DNA of 6,899 nt from JAAYFT01 sp041655755 (lineage in GTDB: Bacteria > Bacillota > Clostridia > Tissierellales > Tissierellaceae): positions 1 to 6,899 of the forward strand of contig JBBAEY010000101.1 in the NCBI GenBank assembly GCA_041655755.1, read 5' to 3'. Position 1 is the stretch's first letter; every line of letters begins with the position of its first letter. The notes under the pieces are model-generated. The model saw nothing but the letters and a program-made list of their open reading frames with translations. It was not told the origin of the DNA and made no database searches. This document shows, piece after piece, positions 6,545 to 6,899 of this stretch. The translations under genes and the position numbers were made by a program.

Positions 6545-6551
6545 AAGTAAA

Positions 6552-6899
6552 TTGAAAATGAACAGGAAGTTTTTAGTTCTCGCATCTTTGTTTATTCTAG
6601 CGGCTATCTTAGTAACAGGCTGTGTACCAAAGGGCGGAGACACGCCAAAGAACGATGCTCCAGCAGCCAGTGATACTCCAACAGCAGGAACTGATGCCCC
6701 AGCAGCAGCTCCAAAGATTCTAAAGACAAATAATGGAAGCGAACCAGGTTCCCTAGACCCTGCCCTAGCACAAGGTACACATGAGTCATGGGTACTAGAC
6801 CACACATTTGAAGGTCTGATGAAACTCGACGAAGATGGAATGGTCGTTGAAGGTATGGCAAAGGAATACAAGGTATCTGATGATTATTTGACCTATACC
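6552..6899 (+). CDS. oppA: Oligopeptide ABC transporter substrate-binding lipoprotein (5' part)
   Basis: The first 116 codons of a gene cut by the right edge. The product is an extracellular solute-binding protein of family 5 (OppA/DppA type), which delivers peptides or related solutes to an ABC importer. It has a lipoprotein signal: KMNRK, a hydrophobic core (7-21), then the lipobox V-T-G-C with Cys24 as the lipidation site. Residues about 30-54 are a low-complexity Ala/Pro/Asp/Thr linker with D-x-P-x-A repeated at 35, 41 and 48. The mature fold starts near 57 with the family's NNGSEPGSLDPAL block (60-72), then FEGLMKLDEDG and the V-EGMAKEY-V-DD-LTYT pattern. The start is TTG at 6552, from its ribosome binding site. 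An ATG at 6558 is the alternative and would leave the lipobox intact. Permease and ATPase genes would be expected downstream but lie outside the window. The substrate cannot be told from this part. Confidence 0.93.
   Translation, partial: MKMNRKFLVLASLFILAAILVTGCVPKGGDTPKNDAPAASDTPTAGTDAPAAAPKILKTNNGSEPGSLDPALAQGTHESWVLDHTFEGLMKLDEDGMVVEGMAKEYKVSDDYLTYT

Noticed and set aside
6346..6551. A riboswitch or T-box leader before the lipoprotein gene
   Set aside because: The only stable hairpin lies upstream of the best promoter, and no conserved riboswitch or T-box motif can be recognised in the roughly 200 nt.
6374..6871. Open frame of 165 codons on the minus strand over the right end
   Set aside because: It is antisense to the clear lipoprotein gene and crosses the terminator hairpin and promoter. 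Its composition is that of a shadow frame, and no ribosome binding site or family pattern is seen.

Overview
The window looks like chromosome of a low-GC Gram-positive anaerobe of the Clostridia/Tissierellia kind. This is inferred from four things: AT-rich intergenic DNA with sigma-A type promoters, strong G-rich Shine-Dalgarno sites, frequent UUG start codons, and an S-layer-homology (SLH) surface protein next to a lipoprotein-type oligopeptide-binding protein. The species cannot be named from the sequence. I see no mobile element, CRISPR array, rRNA or tRNA.

Layout: (1) pyrG, CTP synthase, on the minus strand from 1620 down to 16, complete. (2) A 159-nt divergent intergenic region (1621-1779) with a near-consensus pyrG promoter on the minus strand and duplicated TATAAT boxes on the plus strand. 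(3) A 1012-residue secreted SLH protein with a row of Ig-like repeats, plus strand 1780-4818. (4) A compact bidirectional terminator at 4817-4844 shared with (5), a MurJ/MviN-family flippase on the minus strand (6345 to 4843). (6) A 206-nt divergent intergenic region (6346-6551) with a plus-oriented terminator hairpin, an extended -10 promoter and an 18-bp palindrome over the predicted transcription start. (7) The first 116 codons of an OppA-type substrate-binding lipoprotein, plus strand from 6552, running off the right edge.

There is no multi-gene operon here. Neighbouring genes are divergent or convergent and each appears to have its own promoter. Three of the four products act at the envelope: a surface-layer protein, a lipid-linked precursor flippase and a peptide-uptake lipoprotein. 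pyrG is a housekeeping nucleotide gene.

The strongest anomaly is in pyrG. The catalytic cysteine of its glutaminase domain (normally in a GICLGMQ-type motif) is serine at residue 382. The conserved GGTMRLG motif linked to GTP activation has also lost its Gly-Gly-Thr, and two normally invariant positions in the synthetase half carry arginine. The frame is fully open and the kinase-side motifs are otherwise intact, so this may be a CTP synthase that depends on free ammonia. A second point of interest is that the MurJ-family protein lacks two of the cavity arginines needed in Escherichia coli MurJ. I did not find a clear new multi-gene system.
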